Assembly: GCA_017990795.1 (NCBI GenBank)
Contig: JAGNNG010000077.1
Span: 1-7,522, forward strand
Direction of reading: 5' to 3'
Origin: Deltaproteobacteria bacterium
GTDB taxonomy: Bacteria; Myxococcota_A; Polyangia; Palsa-1104; JAEUJZ01
DNA: 7,522 bases
The notes beneath the pieces are model-generated. The model made no database searches, had not been told where the DNA came from, and was given only the letters and a program-made list of their open reading frames with translations. This document shows, one piece after another, positions 1 to 5,692 of this stretch. Position 1 is the first letter of the stretch. Each line of letters opens with the position of its first letter. The translations under genes and the position numbers were made by a program.

Positions 1-24
1 GCTTACAGCGCCGCCCCCGCCTAA
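1..24 (+). CDS. Possible 3' end of an upstream gene (partial)
   Basis: Read in frame from base 1, the window opens with seven codons (AYSAAPA) ending in a TAA stop at 22-24. Six of the seven end in C, which matches the third-position bias of the real genes here. An inverted repeat follows at once (27-45). This is compatible with the tail of a gene that starts outside the window, but seven codons cannot prove it and no family can be named. Confidence 0.25.
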   Translation, partial: AYSAAPA

Positions 25-26
25 CC

Positions 27-45
27 GTGGGCCAAATGTGCCCAC
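27..45. repeat. Short inverted repeat (6-bp stem, 7-base loop)
   Basis: GTGGGC and GCCCAC flank the loop CAAATGT, giving a perfect 6-bp GC-rich stem. It lies just after the possible upstream stop codon and about 110 bases before the probable start of the large lipoprotein gene. It has no following T-run, so it is not a classical intrinsic terminator. It could be a weak terminator, an operator or chance. Confidence 0.3.
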
Positions 46-145
46 AGCTACGGCACTTATCTCGTCGCTACTCGGCCAGGCCCGCCACGGGTTAACATCG
101 GTAGTAAGTACCTTGGGGGCCCCTATGTTCACTTATTGCCTCGCT

Positions 146-160
146 AGGAAACATCTAGTG
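146..160 (+). promoter_or_regulatory. Shine-Dalgarno AGGA deciding a GTG start for the lipoprotein gene
   Basis: AGGA at 146-149 stands eight bases before a GTG at 158-160 that is in frame with the long lipoprotein ORF. Other in-frame starts are GTG at 38 and ATG at 125. The codons between 38 and 157 lack the G/C third-position bias seen downstream and look non-coding. The ATG at 125 is preceded by a G-run (114-118) that could act as a weak ribosome site, so it remains an alternative. Confidence 0.45.
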
Positions 161-3100
161 CTGCAACCACTCGCTTGGCTGTCCGCTGCTAAACCGTCCA
201 CAACTAGCCTGCGACCGCCGCAGAAGCCGCCTTCGCCACGACGCTGGCTGGCCGGACATGCGCTGCGGCTGCTGCTGGCGGTGCTGGGCACAGCCTTTGC
301 GACCTCGTGCGCGGATCAGGAAGCCATCCTGCTGATGATTCGCCCGCCCGCTGGCGTGACGCTGGCCGAGTACGAGGTCAAGATCCAGGACCGTACTCAA
401 GAGCCCCGGCAGCTCATCTATCAGTCGGGCATTCAGCCGGTGGCAGCGGTGGCGCAGGATCGCGACCTGGCGACTAACCCGCTCAAGATTGGGCTCAAGC
501 TGTCCAAGGCGGGGACGTTTCTGATTCACGTCCGCGCCTCCACGACCAAGCTGGCCCCCGAGGGCACCACGCCCAAGCCGCGCACGCCGGAGTTTTTCTT
601 TGCGACGCTGATTAAGTCCGCCGGAACGACGGAGATCGATGCCTCGCTGCTGGAAGTCTCGCCGGAGATGGACCAGGACTTTGACCACTTCCCCAGCGCG
701 GCGGCGTGGACGCAGGCCAACCTGATGGCGCGCGTGCGCTACCAGAGCCAGCTGTTGGTGCTGGACTGCGTGGATGCGGACCCCAAGGCGGGCGAGCCAG
801 CGCTGCCGGCGCGGCTGTACGCGGTCGACTTTAACCCGCTGGCCAAGCAGCGCTGCGGTCTGCCCATCGACACGGCCTGTGGCGATATGGCCCCGGCCTG
901 CCAAGACAAAGACAAAGACGGCGAGGACGAGAGCACCGACTGCGACGACAATGATGCGCAGCGCTTCCATGGCAACGCTCGCCCGCGCAACTGCTGTGAG
1001 TGTAAGGACCGCGCCAGCTGCGCCACCAACCACAACAAGCTCGCCGACCAGGGCGCGTGCATGCCGCCGCGCTGCAACAGCACCACCGACTATGACTGCA
1101 TGGGCCAGGTGGTGTCGTGCTTTGTCGATGAGGACTGCGACGGCTACTCGCCGATGGACCCGGTCGTCAGCCAGCGCGACTGCGACGACACCAACCCCGA
1201 CATTCATCCCGGTGCCAAGAAGCGCTGCGACGACATCACCAAGGACTGGGCGTGCGACGGTAACCCGGCGGGCGGCTGCGTGGCTTGTGACCTGGACGGC
1301 GACGGCTATCAGCGCCTGGACCCAGCCAGCAACTGCCCGGACAAGAACAAGCCAGCGGGACAGCCGCTGGACTGCGATGACTTTGATCGCGGCGTGTTTC
1401 CGGGCTCGACGGCTTATGAAGGTGCGACGCTGACGGTGCGCGACCTGAAGGGCCAAGAGGGTGGCGGCTCGGTCGCGGCAGCCATGCGACGGCTGTGCGC
1501 CAACAAGAGCGGCAGCGGTGCGGATCAAGACGCGGACTGTAACGGCATGGCGAAAAACGGCTGTCCTCCGGTCACGGCTGGCGGCAAGACCTGCGACGTG
1601 GACGGCGACGGCTTCCCCAACGCCAATGCGGGCTGTAACCCGTACAGCGTGCCGCTGGACTGCAACGATGCGGATCCGCAGACCTTCCCTGGTGCTCCCG
1701 ACAAGTGCGGCGATGCCAAAGCGCAAAACTGCGTCACCGACCGGCCTTGCACCATGGACGGCGACGGCGACGGCTATAACTCGGATGTGGACTGTAACGA
1801 CGCCGATCCGGCCAAGCGCCCGTTTGCCACTGAAGTCTGCGACGGCGAAGACAACGACTGCGACGGCCTTATCGACGAGCAGAACCCCGACGACAAGGGC
1901 GCGCCGATGATCGAGACGCACGTGGTCGCAACCAAGACCGTGCAGAGCGTCCTGTCCTGTACCGACAACAAGCAGGGCTTGTGCGGACGCATTGATGCGG
2001 CTACGGGCGGCTTTACAGGTCACTGCGTGTGTAGCGGCGTCAAGCCGGGTCCGCATGCAGCGAACAACCTGCGCAATGCCTGTCCGGGCACGCGCGACGA
2101 CAGCGTGACGGCACCCAAGTGCTTCGGCGCGCAGCAGCCAGGCCTGCAGACCTGCGTGGCCAGCCAAGTCACGGACGAAGACTGCGATGGCCGCACCGAT
2201 GCTCCCGACGGCATGAACCTAAAAGAGTACGGCGAGGTCTGCGGCGTCGAGACCGGCGAGTGTGTCGCGGGCACCGTGGCGGGCTGTAACCGCAGCCAGG
2301 TCAATAGCTTCTCGATCACCAAGGGCCACATGGTCTTCCCAGCGTTTAACGAGGAGCGCCGCTTCCTGACCTGCGACGCCACTGCCGCCTACCCAAGCAC
2401 CGACGTCTGCGACATGAAAGACAACGACTGCAACAATGTGGTCGACGACTGCTCGGGACCGGGCATCGTCACGCCGCGCTGCTGCAAGAACGTGCCGATG
2501 TGCCTGGATACCGACAGCAACTTCGACTACTGCGGCAGCTGCTCGCTGGCTTGCGACCTGACGACGGCCAGCCAGTGCAAGGGTGGGCAGTGCCAGTGCG
2601 GTAACAATCCCGCGTGCTCGGGCGCTACGCCGCTGTGCCTGGGCGGCAACAAGTGCGTCGAGTGCGTAGCCAACGCCGACTGTAAAAACCCCGCCGCGCC
2701 CGTCTGCGACCCTGGCAGCAACAAGTGCGTCGAGTGTACGACCGCCGACAAGACGGCCTGCACCGGCGCGACCCCGGCTTGTGACGACGCCTCCAAGACC
2801 TGCGTCGAGTGTACGACCGCCGACAAGGGCTACTGCATGGGAGCCACTCCAGCTTGCGATGGCGCACTCCTGAAGTGCGTGGAGTGTACGGGACTGGACA
2901 AAGGGGCCTGCGTCGGGGCCACTCCGGCTTGCGACACCGCGACTGACAAGTGCGTGCAGTGTACGACGCTGGACACCGCCGCCTGCAGCGGAGCTACCGG
3001 GGTCTGCGACAACGCGCTCAAGAAGTGCGTGCAGTGTACGCCGCTGCAGAAAGCCGCTTGCGTGGGTATGACGTCGGTGTGCGATGCGGCAAAGGACATC

Positions 3101-3784
3101 TGCGTGCAGTGCTCAACTGACGACAAGACCGCTTGCGTGGGCATGACCAACAAGTGCGACTTGAACATTGGCCGCTGCGCGCAGTGCTACGCCGACGACA
3201 AGACCAACTGCATCGGCACCACCGACGTGTGCGACCTGACCCGCGACAAGTGCGTGCAGTGTACCGCTGCGGACAAGACCAACTGCATCGGCACCAAGCA
3301 GGCTTGTGACCCTGTACCCGGCGTCTGCGTCGAGTGTACTGCTGCCGACGCGGCGGGCTGCCCGATGGCGACGCCAGCTTGCAACACCACGACCCTCAAG
3401 TGCGTGCAGTGTACCGCTGGCGACAAGAACGCTTGCGTGGGCACGACCAAGGCCTGCAACACGACCAGCAACCTCTGCGTCGAGTGTACGGCGGCGGACA
3501 AAGCAGGCTGCCCAGCGACGACTCCGGCTTGTAACACCGCCAACAGCACCTGCGTCCAGTGCAGCGCTGGCGACGAGATGTACTGCTCGGACATGAACAA
3601 GGCGTGCAACACCACCACGCATCTGTGCGTCGAGTGCACCGCTGCCAACAAGGCGTTCTGCCCCGCAACAACGCCAGCTTGCAACACCACCAACAACACC
3701 TGCGTCGAGTGCAGCACCGGCGACGACAAGTTCTGCACCGACAACGGCAAGACCTGCGACACCACCAACCACGTCTGCATCTAG
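158..3784 (+). CDS. Large Cys-rich lipoprotein with MopE-type metal-binding motifs and a C-terminal array of 25-residue Cys repeats
   Basis: Numbering is from GTG 158 (1208 residues). An Arg-containing N-region is followed by a hydrophobic stretch (LLLAVLGTAFATSC) ending at a lipobox-like Cys51, so the protein is probably exported, lipidated and held on the periplasmic or outer face of a membrane. Residues 52-247 look like a beta-rich domain I cannot name. Residues 250-765 hold Asp-rich motifs of the MopE putative metal-binding type. DxDxDG-like loops start near D250, E325, D378, D480 and D534, usually followed by DCDD or DCND plus NP or DP and PGA. CDGEDNDCDG is at 561-570 and a degenerate copy is at 751-758. 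In this family the acidic loops probably bind Ca2+ or other divalent metal. A short Cys module (about 780-815) leads into repeats at 832-1205 with spacing C-x2-C-x7-C-x6-C. The array ends at the stop with no membrane anchor or sorting tail. The Cys residues probably form disulfides. Ligand and partners are unknown; adhesion, surface structure or metal capture are all possible. The start is uncertain (38 or 125 are alternatives). Confidence 0.9.
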   Translation: MLQPLAWLSAAKPSTTSLRPPQKPPSPRRWLAGHALRLLLAVLGTAFATSCADQEAILLMIRPPAGVTLAEYEVKIQDRTQEPRQLIYQSGIQPVAAVAQDRDLATNPLKIGLKLSKAGTFLIHVRASTTKLAPEGTTPKPRTPEFFFATLIKSAGTTEIDASLLEVSPEMDQDFDHFPSAAAWTQANLMARVRYQSQLLVLDCVDADPKAGEPALPARLYAVDFNPLAKQRCGLPIDTACGDMAPACQDKDKDGEDESTDCDDNDAQRFHGNARPRNCCECKDRASCATNHNKLADQGACMPPRCNSTTDYDCMGQVVSCFVDEDCDGYSPMDPVVSQRDCDDTNPDIHPGAKKRCDDITKDWACDGNPAGGCVACDLDGDGYQRLDPASNCPDKNKPAGQPLDCDDFDRGVFPGSTAYEGATLTVRDLKGQEGGGSVAAAMRRLCANKSGSGADQDADCNGMAKNGCPPVTAGGKTCDVDGDGFPNANAGCNPYSVPLDCNDADPQTFPGAPDKCGDAKAQNCVTDRPCTMDGDGDGYNSDVDCNDADPAKRPFATEVCDGEDNDCDGLIDEQNPDDKGAPMIETHVVATKTVQSVLSCTDNKQGLCGRIDAATGGFTGHCVCSGVKPGPHAANNLRNACPGTRDDSVTAPKCFGAQQPGLQTCVASQVTDEDCDGRTDAPDGMNLKEYGEVCGVETGECVAGTVAGCNRSQVNSFSITKGHMVFPAFNEERRFLTCDATAAYPSTDVCDMKDNDCNNVVDDCSGPGIVTPRCCKNVPMCLDTDSNFDYCGSCSLACDLTTASQCKGGQCQCGNNPACSGATPLCLGGNKCVECVANADCKNPAAPVCDPGSNKCVECTTADKTACTGATPACDDASKTCVECTTADKGYCMGATPACDGALLKCVECTGLDKGACVGATPACDTATDKCVQCTTLDTAACSGATGVCDNALKKCVQCTPLQKAACVGMTSVCDAAKDICVQCSTDDKTACVGMTNKCDLNIGRCAQCYADDKTNCIGTTDVCDLTRDKCVQCTAADKTNCIGTKQACDPVPGVCVECTAADAAGCPMATPACNTTTLKCVQCTAGDKNACVGTTKACNTTSNLCVECTAADKAGCPATTPACNTANSTCVQCSAGDEMYCSDMNKACNTTTHLCVECTAANKAFCPATTPACNTTNNTCVECSTGDDKFCTDNGKTCDTTNHVCI
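899..2450 (+). other. Region encoding MopE-type Asp-rich metal-binding motifs
   Basis: Six or so related segments occur within the lipoprotein gene. Each pairs a DxDGDG-type acidic loop with a downstream DC(D/N)D.(N/D)P...PGA element. Two segments also carry the closing CDG.DNDCDG element, at about 1838-1867 and, degenerately, at about 2408-2431. The clearest loops start near bases 1289, 1595 and 1757. This arrangement is characteristic of the MopE-like motif seen in many myxobacterial secreted proteins. The family name implies metal binding, but the actual metal is not determined by this sequence. Spacing between segments is irregular, unlike the strict array downstream. Confidence 0.8.
2651..3772 (+). 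repeat. In-frame tandem array: one 72-bp unit plus fourteen 75-bp units encoding Cys repeats
   Basis: The first unit (2651-2722, 24 residues) has spacing C-x2-C-x5-C-x7-C. It is followed by fourteen units of exactly 25 residues (2723-3772) with consensus xCV(E/Q)CTxxDKxxCxGxTPxC(D/N)xxxx. Every one of the fourteen keeps C-x2-C-x7-C-x6-C, and six residues separate it from the next unit's first Cys. The array therefore contributes four Cys per unit, 60 in all. The last six units alternate between two types with a 150-bp period. A fragment of a sixteenth unit (3773-3781) precedes the stop codon. Confidence 0.95.
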
Positions 3785-3868
3785 CCTGACTGGCCCCGCA
3801 GTCCCAGGGCTGGCATCCGCGCTGGCTCTGGCTGCTGCAGGCTTAGCGACGGCAAACAAGCTCCCGCC

Positions 3869-3907
3869 AAAAACAAAAAAGGCCGGTCACCAAAAGTGAC
3901 CAGCCTT
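3869..3907 (-). terminator. Intrinsic terminator of the histone-like gene, between convergent genes
   Basis: Read on the minus strand, AAGGCTGGTCAC (from 3907 down to 3896), a five-base loop TTTTG and GTGACCGGCCTT (3890-3879) form a 12-bp stem in RNA with one G-U wobble. It is followed by a T-rich tract broken by one G (3878-3869). This is a textbook Rho-independent terminator 40 bases past the stop at 3947. On the plus strand the same hairpin has one C-A mismatch and only a short pyrimidine tract (CTTCTTCC), so it may also serve weakly for the lipoprotein gene, whose stop is 94 bases upstream. Confidence 0.85.
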
Positions 3908-3946
3908 CTTCCGACCCCGCCGAAGCGAGATCCGCGTTACGTCGAG

Positions 3947-4372
3947 TTACTTCTTCTTAGCAGGAGCCTTCTTAGCAGGAGCCGCTGGCTTTTTGGCCGG
4001 GGCTGCCTTCTTAGCAGGCGCTGCTGCCTTCTTTGCAGGAGCTGCCTTCGCTGCAGGCTTTTTGGCCGCAGCAGCAGGAGCTGCCTTCTTTGCAGCGGGC
4101 TTCTTCGCTGCGGTCTTCTTCTCGGTCTTTGGCTTCTTCCGCTTCTGGCCACCCACCGCACGCTTGGCGCGGGAGATGTCGCCGTTCGCATCGAGGAAGT
4201 ACAGGTACCCTTCCTCACGTGCGAAGTTGCCGGCTTGGACTTTTTCAGCCTTGCCAGCAGCAGATGGAGCACCCGCACGCTTCATCGGCGTCTTATAGAC
4301 ATCCGATCCACGTAGGAAGTACAGGTAACCGGACTCACGCTTCACACCAATTTTCGCAACTTTCTCGGCCAT
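3947..4372 (-). CDS. Small basic protein: duplicated GYLYFL motif plus histone H1-like Ala/Lys/Pro tail
   Basis: The product is 141 residues. It probably binds DNA in the nucleoid, inferred from its composition. Residues 2-32 and 42-72 are two copies of one motif with a 40-residue period. Both contain AEKV, then RE.GYLYFL, then a basic segment (KTPMKR and SRAKRA). Residues 76-141 consist almost only of Lys, Ala and Pro in AAKKPA and APAKK patterns with a single Glu, like the C-terminal tail of eukaryotic histone H1 and of bacterial H1-like proteins. ATG at 4372 is preferred over an upstream in-frame start at 4414 because GGAGG lies six bases before it. A TTGACA promoter lies upstream and a strong hairpin terminator follows, so it is a single-gene unit that looks well expressed. 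The GYLYFL motif resembles short proteins I associate with myxobacteria, but I cannot name a characterised homologue. Alternatives are an RNA-binding or polyphosphate-binding protein. Confidence 0.9.
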   Translation of the reverse strand: MAEKVAKIGVKRESGYLYFLRGSDVYKTPMKRAGAPSAAGKAEKVQAGNFAREEGYLYFLDANGDISRAKRAVGGQKRKKPKTEKKTAAKKPAAKKAAPAAAAKKPAAKAAPAKKAAAPAKKAAPAKKPAAPAKKAPAKKK

Positions 4373-4385
4373 ACTTCTCCTCCAA
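4373..4385 (-). promoter_or_regulatory. Strong Shine-Dalgarno site of the histone-like gene
   Basis: On the minus strand GGAGGAG precedes the ATG at 4372, with GGAGG six bases upstream of it. It is the best ribosome site in the window. It fixes this start over the in-frame alternative at 4414, whose extra 14 residues would cross this site. Confidence 0.8.
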
Positions 4386-4410
4386 CTCTGAAGGGGTTGG
4401 GTTTTTCTTG

Positions 4411-4440
4411 ACACTATTTCGGCCCCGACGAGGCTGTCAA
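4411..4440 (-). promoter_or_regulatory. Sigma-70-type promoter for the histone-like gene
   Basis: On the minus strand a perfect -35 hexamer TTGACA (4440-4435) is followed 18 bases later by TAGTGT (4416-4411), a weak -10 match keeping T1, A2 and T6. Transcription would begin near 4404, giving a leader of about 30 bases that includes the strong ribosome site. The -35 is convincing and the -10 is not, so confidence is moderate. Confidence 0.5.
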
Positions 4441-4449
4441 TCGTTTTGA

Positions 4450-4472
4450 GCGAAAAAGTTCACTTTTTTCGC
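4450..4472. repeat. AT-rich palindrome just upstream of the -35 box
   Basis: Arms GCGAAAAA and TTTTTCGC (8 bp, extendable by a G-T pair) surround a seven-base centre. The element starts ten bases upstream of the TTGACA of the histone-like gene. Its position and A/T tracts fit an operator or an UP-like activating element. It could also act as a weak hairpin in a transcript entering from the methyltransferase gene. Function is not established. Confidence 0.5.
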
Positions 4473-4490
4473 AGACTTCTGCGTCGAGCC

Positions 4491-4510
4491 CTTGGCCGAG
4501 CCCGGCCAAG
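4491..4510. repeat. Inverted repeat, 7-bp stem with 6-base loop
   Basis: CTTGGCC and GGCCAAG pair perfectly around GAGCCC. It lies about 97-116 bases past the methyltransferase stop in the direction of that gene's transcription, and no T-run follows on that strand. It could be a pause or Rho-assisted termination hairpin, or an operator half of the promoter region. Confidence 0.4.
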
Positions 4511-4526
4511 CCACCCTCGATAATCA

Positions 4527-4561
4527 CCGTTTTACCGTCGGAGTCCGCCGTTTTACCGTCG
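4527..4561. repeat. Pair of 14-base direct repeats with 21-bp period
   Basis: CCGTTTTACCGTCG occurs at 4527-4540 and again, identically, at 4548-4561. The start-to-start distance of 21 bp is two turns of the DNA helix, so two bound proteins would sit on the same face. The pair is 46 bases past the methyltransferase stop and about 90 bases upstream of the -35 box of the histone-like gene. A binding-site role is inferred. Confidence 0.6.
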
Positions 4562-4606
4562 ATACCGCCAAATTCGGCGATTTTCGGCCATTGTGAGGGC
4601 TTTTTC

Positions 4607-5692
4607 TCAAGTACTCACGTGAGGACGCGTGTTTACGCGCGCGCAGATCACTTGTTCCGTACTGACGGGAGACAGCACCTGGCCATCAAAGCCGCCCAGC
4701 CGCTGCGTCATCTCAAAGCCGTTGTAGTGCAGTAGTGCCTCCAATTCGGCGGGGTAAAACTGCCGATGAGCCAGCTGAACGGTGTGAACGCAGGCATCTT
4801 CAATGCTCTGCACAGACCCTTGGGTTGCCTTCGATTTGGCTGAAGGTGGCTGGTTTGTAGCCTTATTCACCGACGATAAACTGGGATCTTTTTCGGTCTC
4901 AGCCACCGCCGCCGCCTTCAGATCGCGCTCGTAATAGATGCGAATCCAGGCAATCTGCGACTCGCTGTCGTACAGGTGATTGGTGCTGTAAACCAGCCGC
5001 TCCCCCGTCTGAGGATGACGAAAGCGCGTGCGCGACCAACGCCGCTCTGAGTCCCGCGCTAGCCACACCGGATCGGGATTAAGCACATCTAAGGCAAACA
5101 GCCCGCCCGGCAGCAGCAGGCGACGCACCTCGGCCAGGCAGCGCTCGACATCTTGTCGGGTGTAAAGATGCATAAACCCGTTAAAGGGACACAGGATCAG
5201 GTGAAAGCGCGGGTCCTCCGTCGAGGAATTGGCCGGCGGCGCACCCGGCAGCGGCAGCTCCCGAAAGTCGCCTTGCAGCAGCTGGGCTCTTTGTTGCTGC
5301 GCCGGTTTTAGGCGCTCGAGGCGCTGCTGACAGCGCTGCAGCATCGACCCCGACAGGTCCACTCCAACTACTTCATGACCATCTTTGACCAGCGGCAGCA
5401 GCAGCCGGCCCGTGCCACAGCCCAGCTCTAAGATCCGCAGCGGTCGTCCCCGGCGCGAGCCCGGTGGCTGCTCATGCGACACCTGCAGCGCCAGCGCCCG
5501 GTAGTAGCGAAGATCCTCGCGCCGCCGTCGATACTCATGATCGTAAAGCTCGGCATCTTCATAGTGTTCAGCTGTGGCGGCACGCAGCGCGCCAGCTCTC
5601 CAGCTGTGCTCGACCGGCGGTGCATGACTGGGTACCGGTGCCACAGCCGCATCTTTTTCTCGCGCTACATCAGAGGGCGCTCGCTTCTTCAT
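4607..5692 (-). CDS. Class I SAM-dependent methyltransferase, substrate unknown
   Basis: The product is 361 residues, longer than the usual 230-270 for simple members. A Lys/Pro-rich N-terminal tail (1-35) precedes the Rossmann fold. Motif I, ILELGCGTG, is at 87-95 and forms the SAM-binding glycine loop. D112 in VVGVDLS closes the second strand and should bind the ribose. GD at 141-142 (QGDF) fits the adenine-binding strand. FHLILCPFNGF at 163-173 is the fourth strand, and LLLPGGLFALDV at 192-203 is the usual post-motif strand-turn. After the core, a beta-rich part (about 215-257 and 301-353) ends with AELEALLHYNGFEMTQRLGGFDG, typical of the Methyltransf_11/25 class. A low-complexity insertion (258-300) separates two of its strands. 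No soluble-protein anchor or signal peptide is seen, so it is probably cytoplasmic. The ATG at 5692 is the only good start, although its ribosome site is weak. The gene is divergent from ruvX. Target (small molecule, RNA or protein) cannot be inferred. Confidence 0.9.
   Translation of the reverse strand: MKKRAPSDVAREKDAAVAPVPSHAPPVEHSWRAGALRAATAEHYEDAELYDHEYRRRREDLRYYRALALQVSHEQPPGSRRGRPLRILELGCGTGRLLLPLVKDGHEVVGVDLSGSMLQRCQQRLERLKPAQQQRAQLLQGDFRELPLPGAPPANSSTEDPRFHLILCPFNGFMHLYTRQDVERCLAEVRRLLLPGGLFALDVLNPDPVWLARDSERRWSRTRFRHPQTGERLVYSTNHLYDSESQIAWIRIYYERDLKAAAVAETEKDPSLSSVNKATNQPPSAKSKATQGSVQSIEDACVHTVQLAHRQFYPAELEALLHYNGFEMTQRLGGFDGQVLSPVSTEQVICARVNTRPHVST

Larger units (their letters stand above)
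4373..4606. other. Intergenic regulatory region of 234 bases
   Basis: The gap lies between two co-oriented minus-strand genes. It contains the ribosome site, promoter, palindrome, hairpin and direct repeats listed separately. I see no ORF with the third-position bias of the neighbours and no recognisable tRNA or riboswitch. No strong intrinsic terminator for the methyltransferase gene is visible in it. Confidence 0.6.

Noticed and set aside
92..129. Promoter for the lipoprotein gene from TTAACA (92-97) and TATGTT (124-129)
   Set aside because: The spacing of 26 bases is too long for a sigma-70 promoter, and no better pair was seen.
155..2167. Long open frame on the minus strand (about 670 codons) opposite the lipoprotein gene
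   Set aside because: It is the mirror of a GC-rich coding frame. It has no recognisable domain and is a low-complexity Val/Ala/Arg mix, whereas the plus frame has a lipobox and clear MopE and Cys motifs.
2651..3784. CRISPR-like array
   Set aside because: The units are contiguous, in frame and coding, with no unique spacers between identical repeats.
3113..3859. Minus-strand open frame opposite the Cys repeat array, itself repetitive
   Set aside because: Its periodicity only mirrors the 75-bp units of the plus-strand gene. It has no ribosome site or family match of its own.
3896..4449. Leu/Arg/Ser-rich and Ala/Phe-rich open frames on the plus strand opposite the histone-like gene
   Set aside because: They are antisense readings of Lys/Ala/Pro codons. 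The minus strand has the ribosome site, promoter and terminator.
4491..4510. Intrinsic terminator of the methyltransferase gene
   Set aside because: The hairpin is perfect, but no T-run follows on the minus strand, so it is kept only as an inverted repeat.
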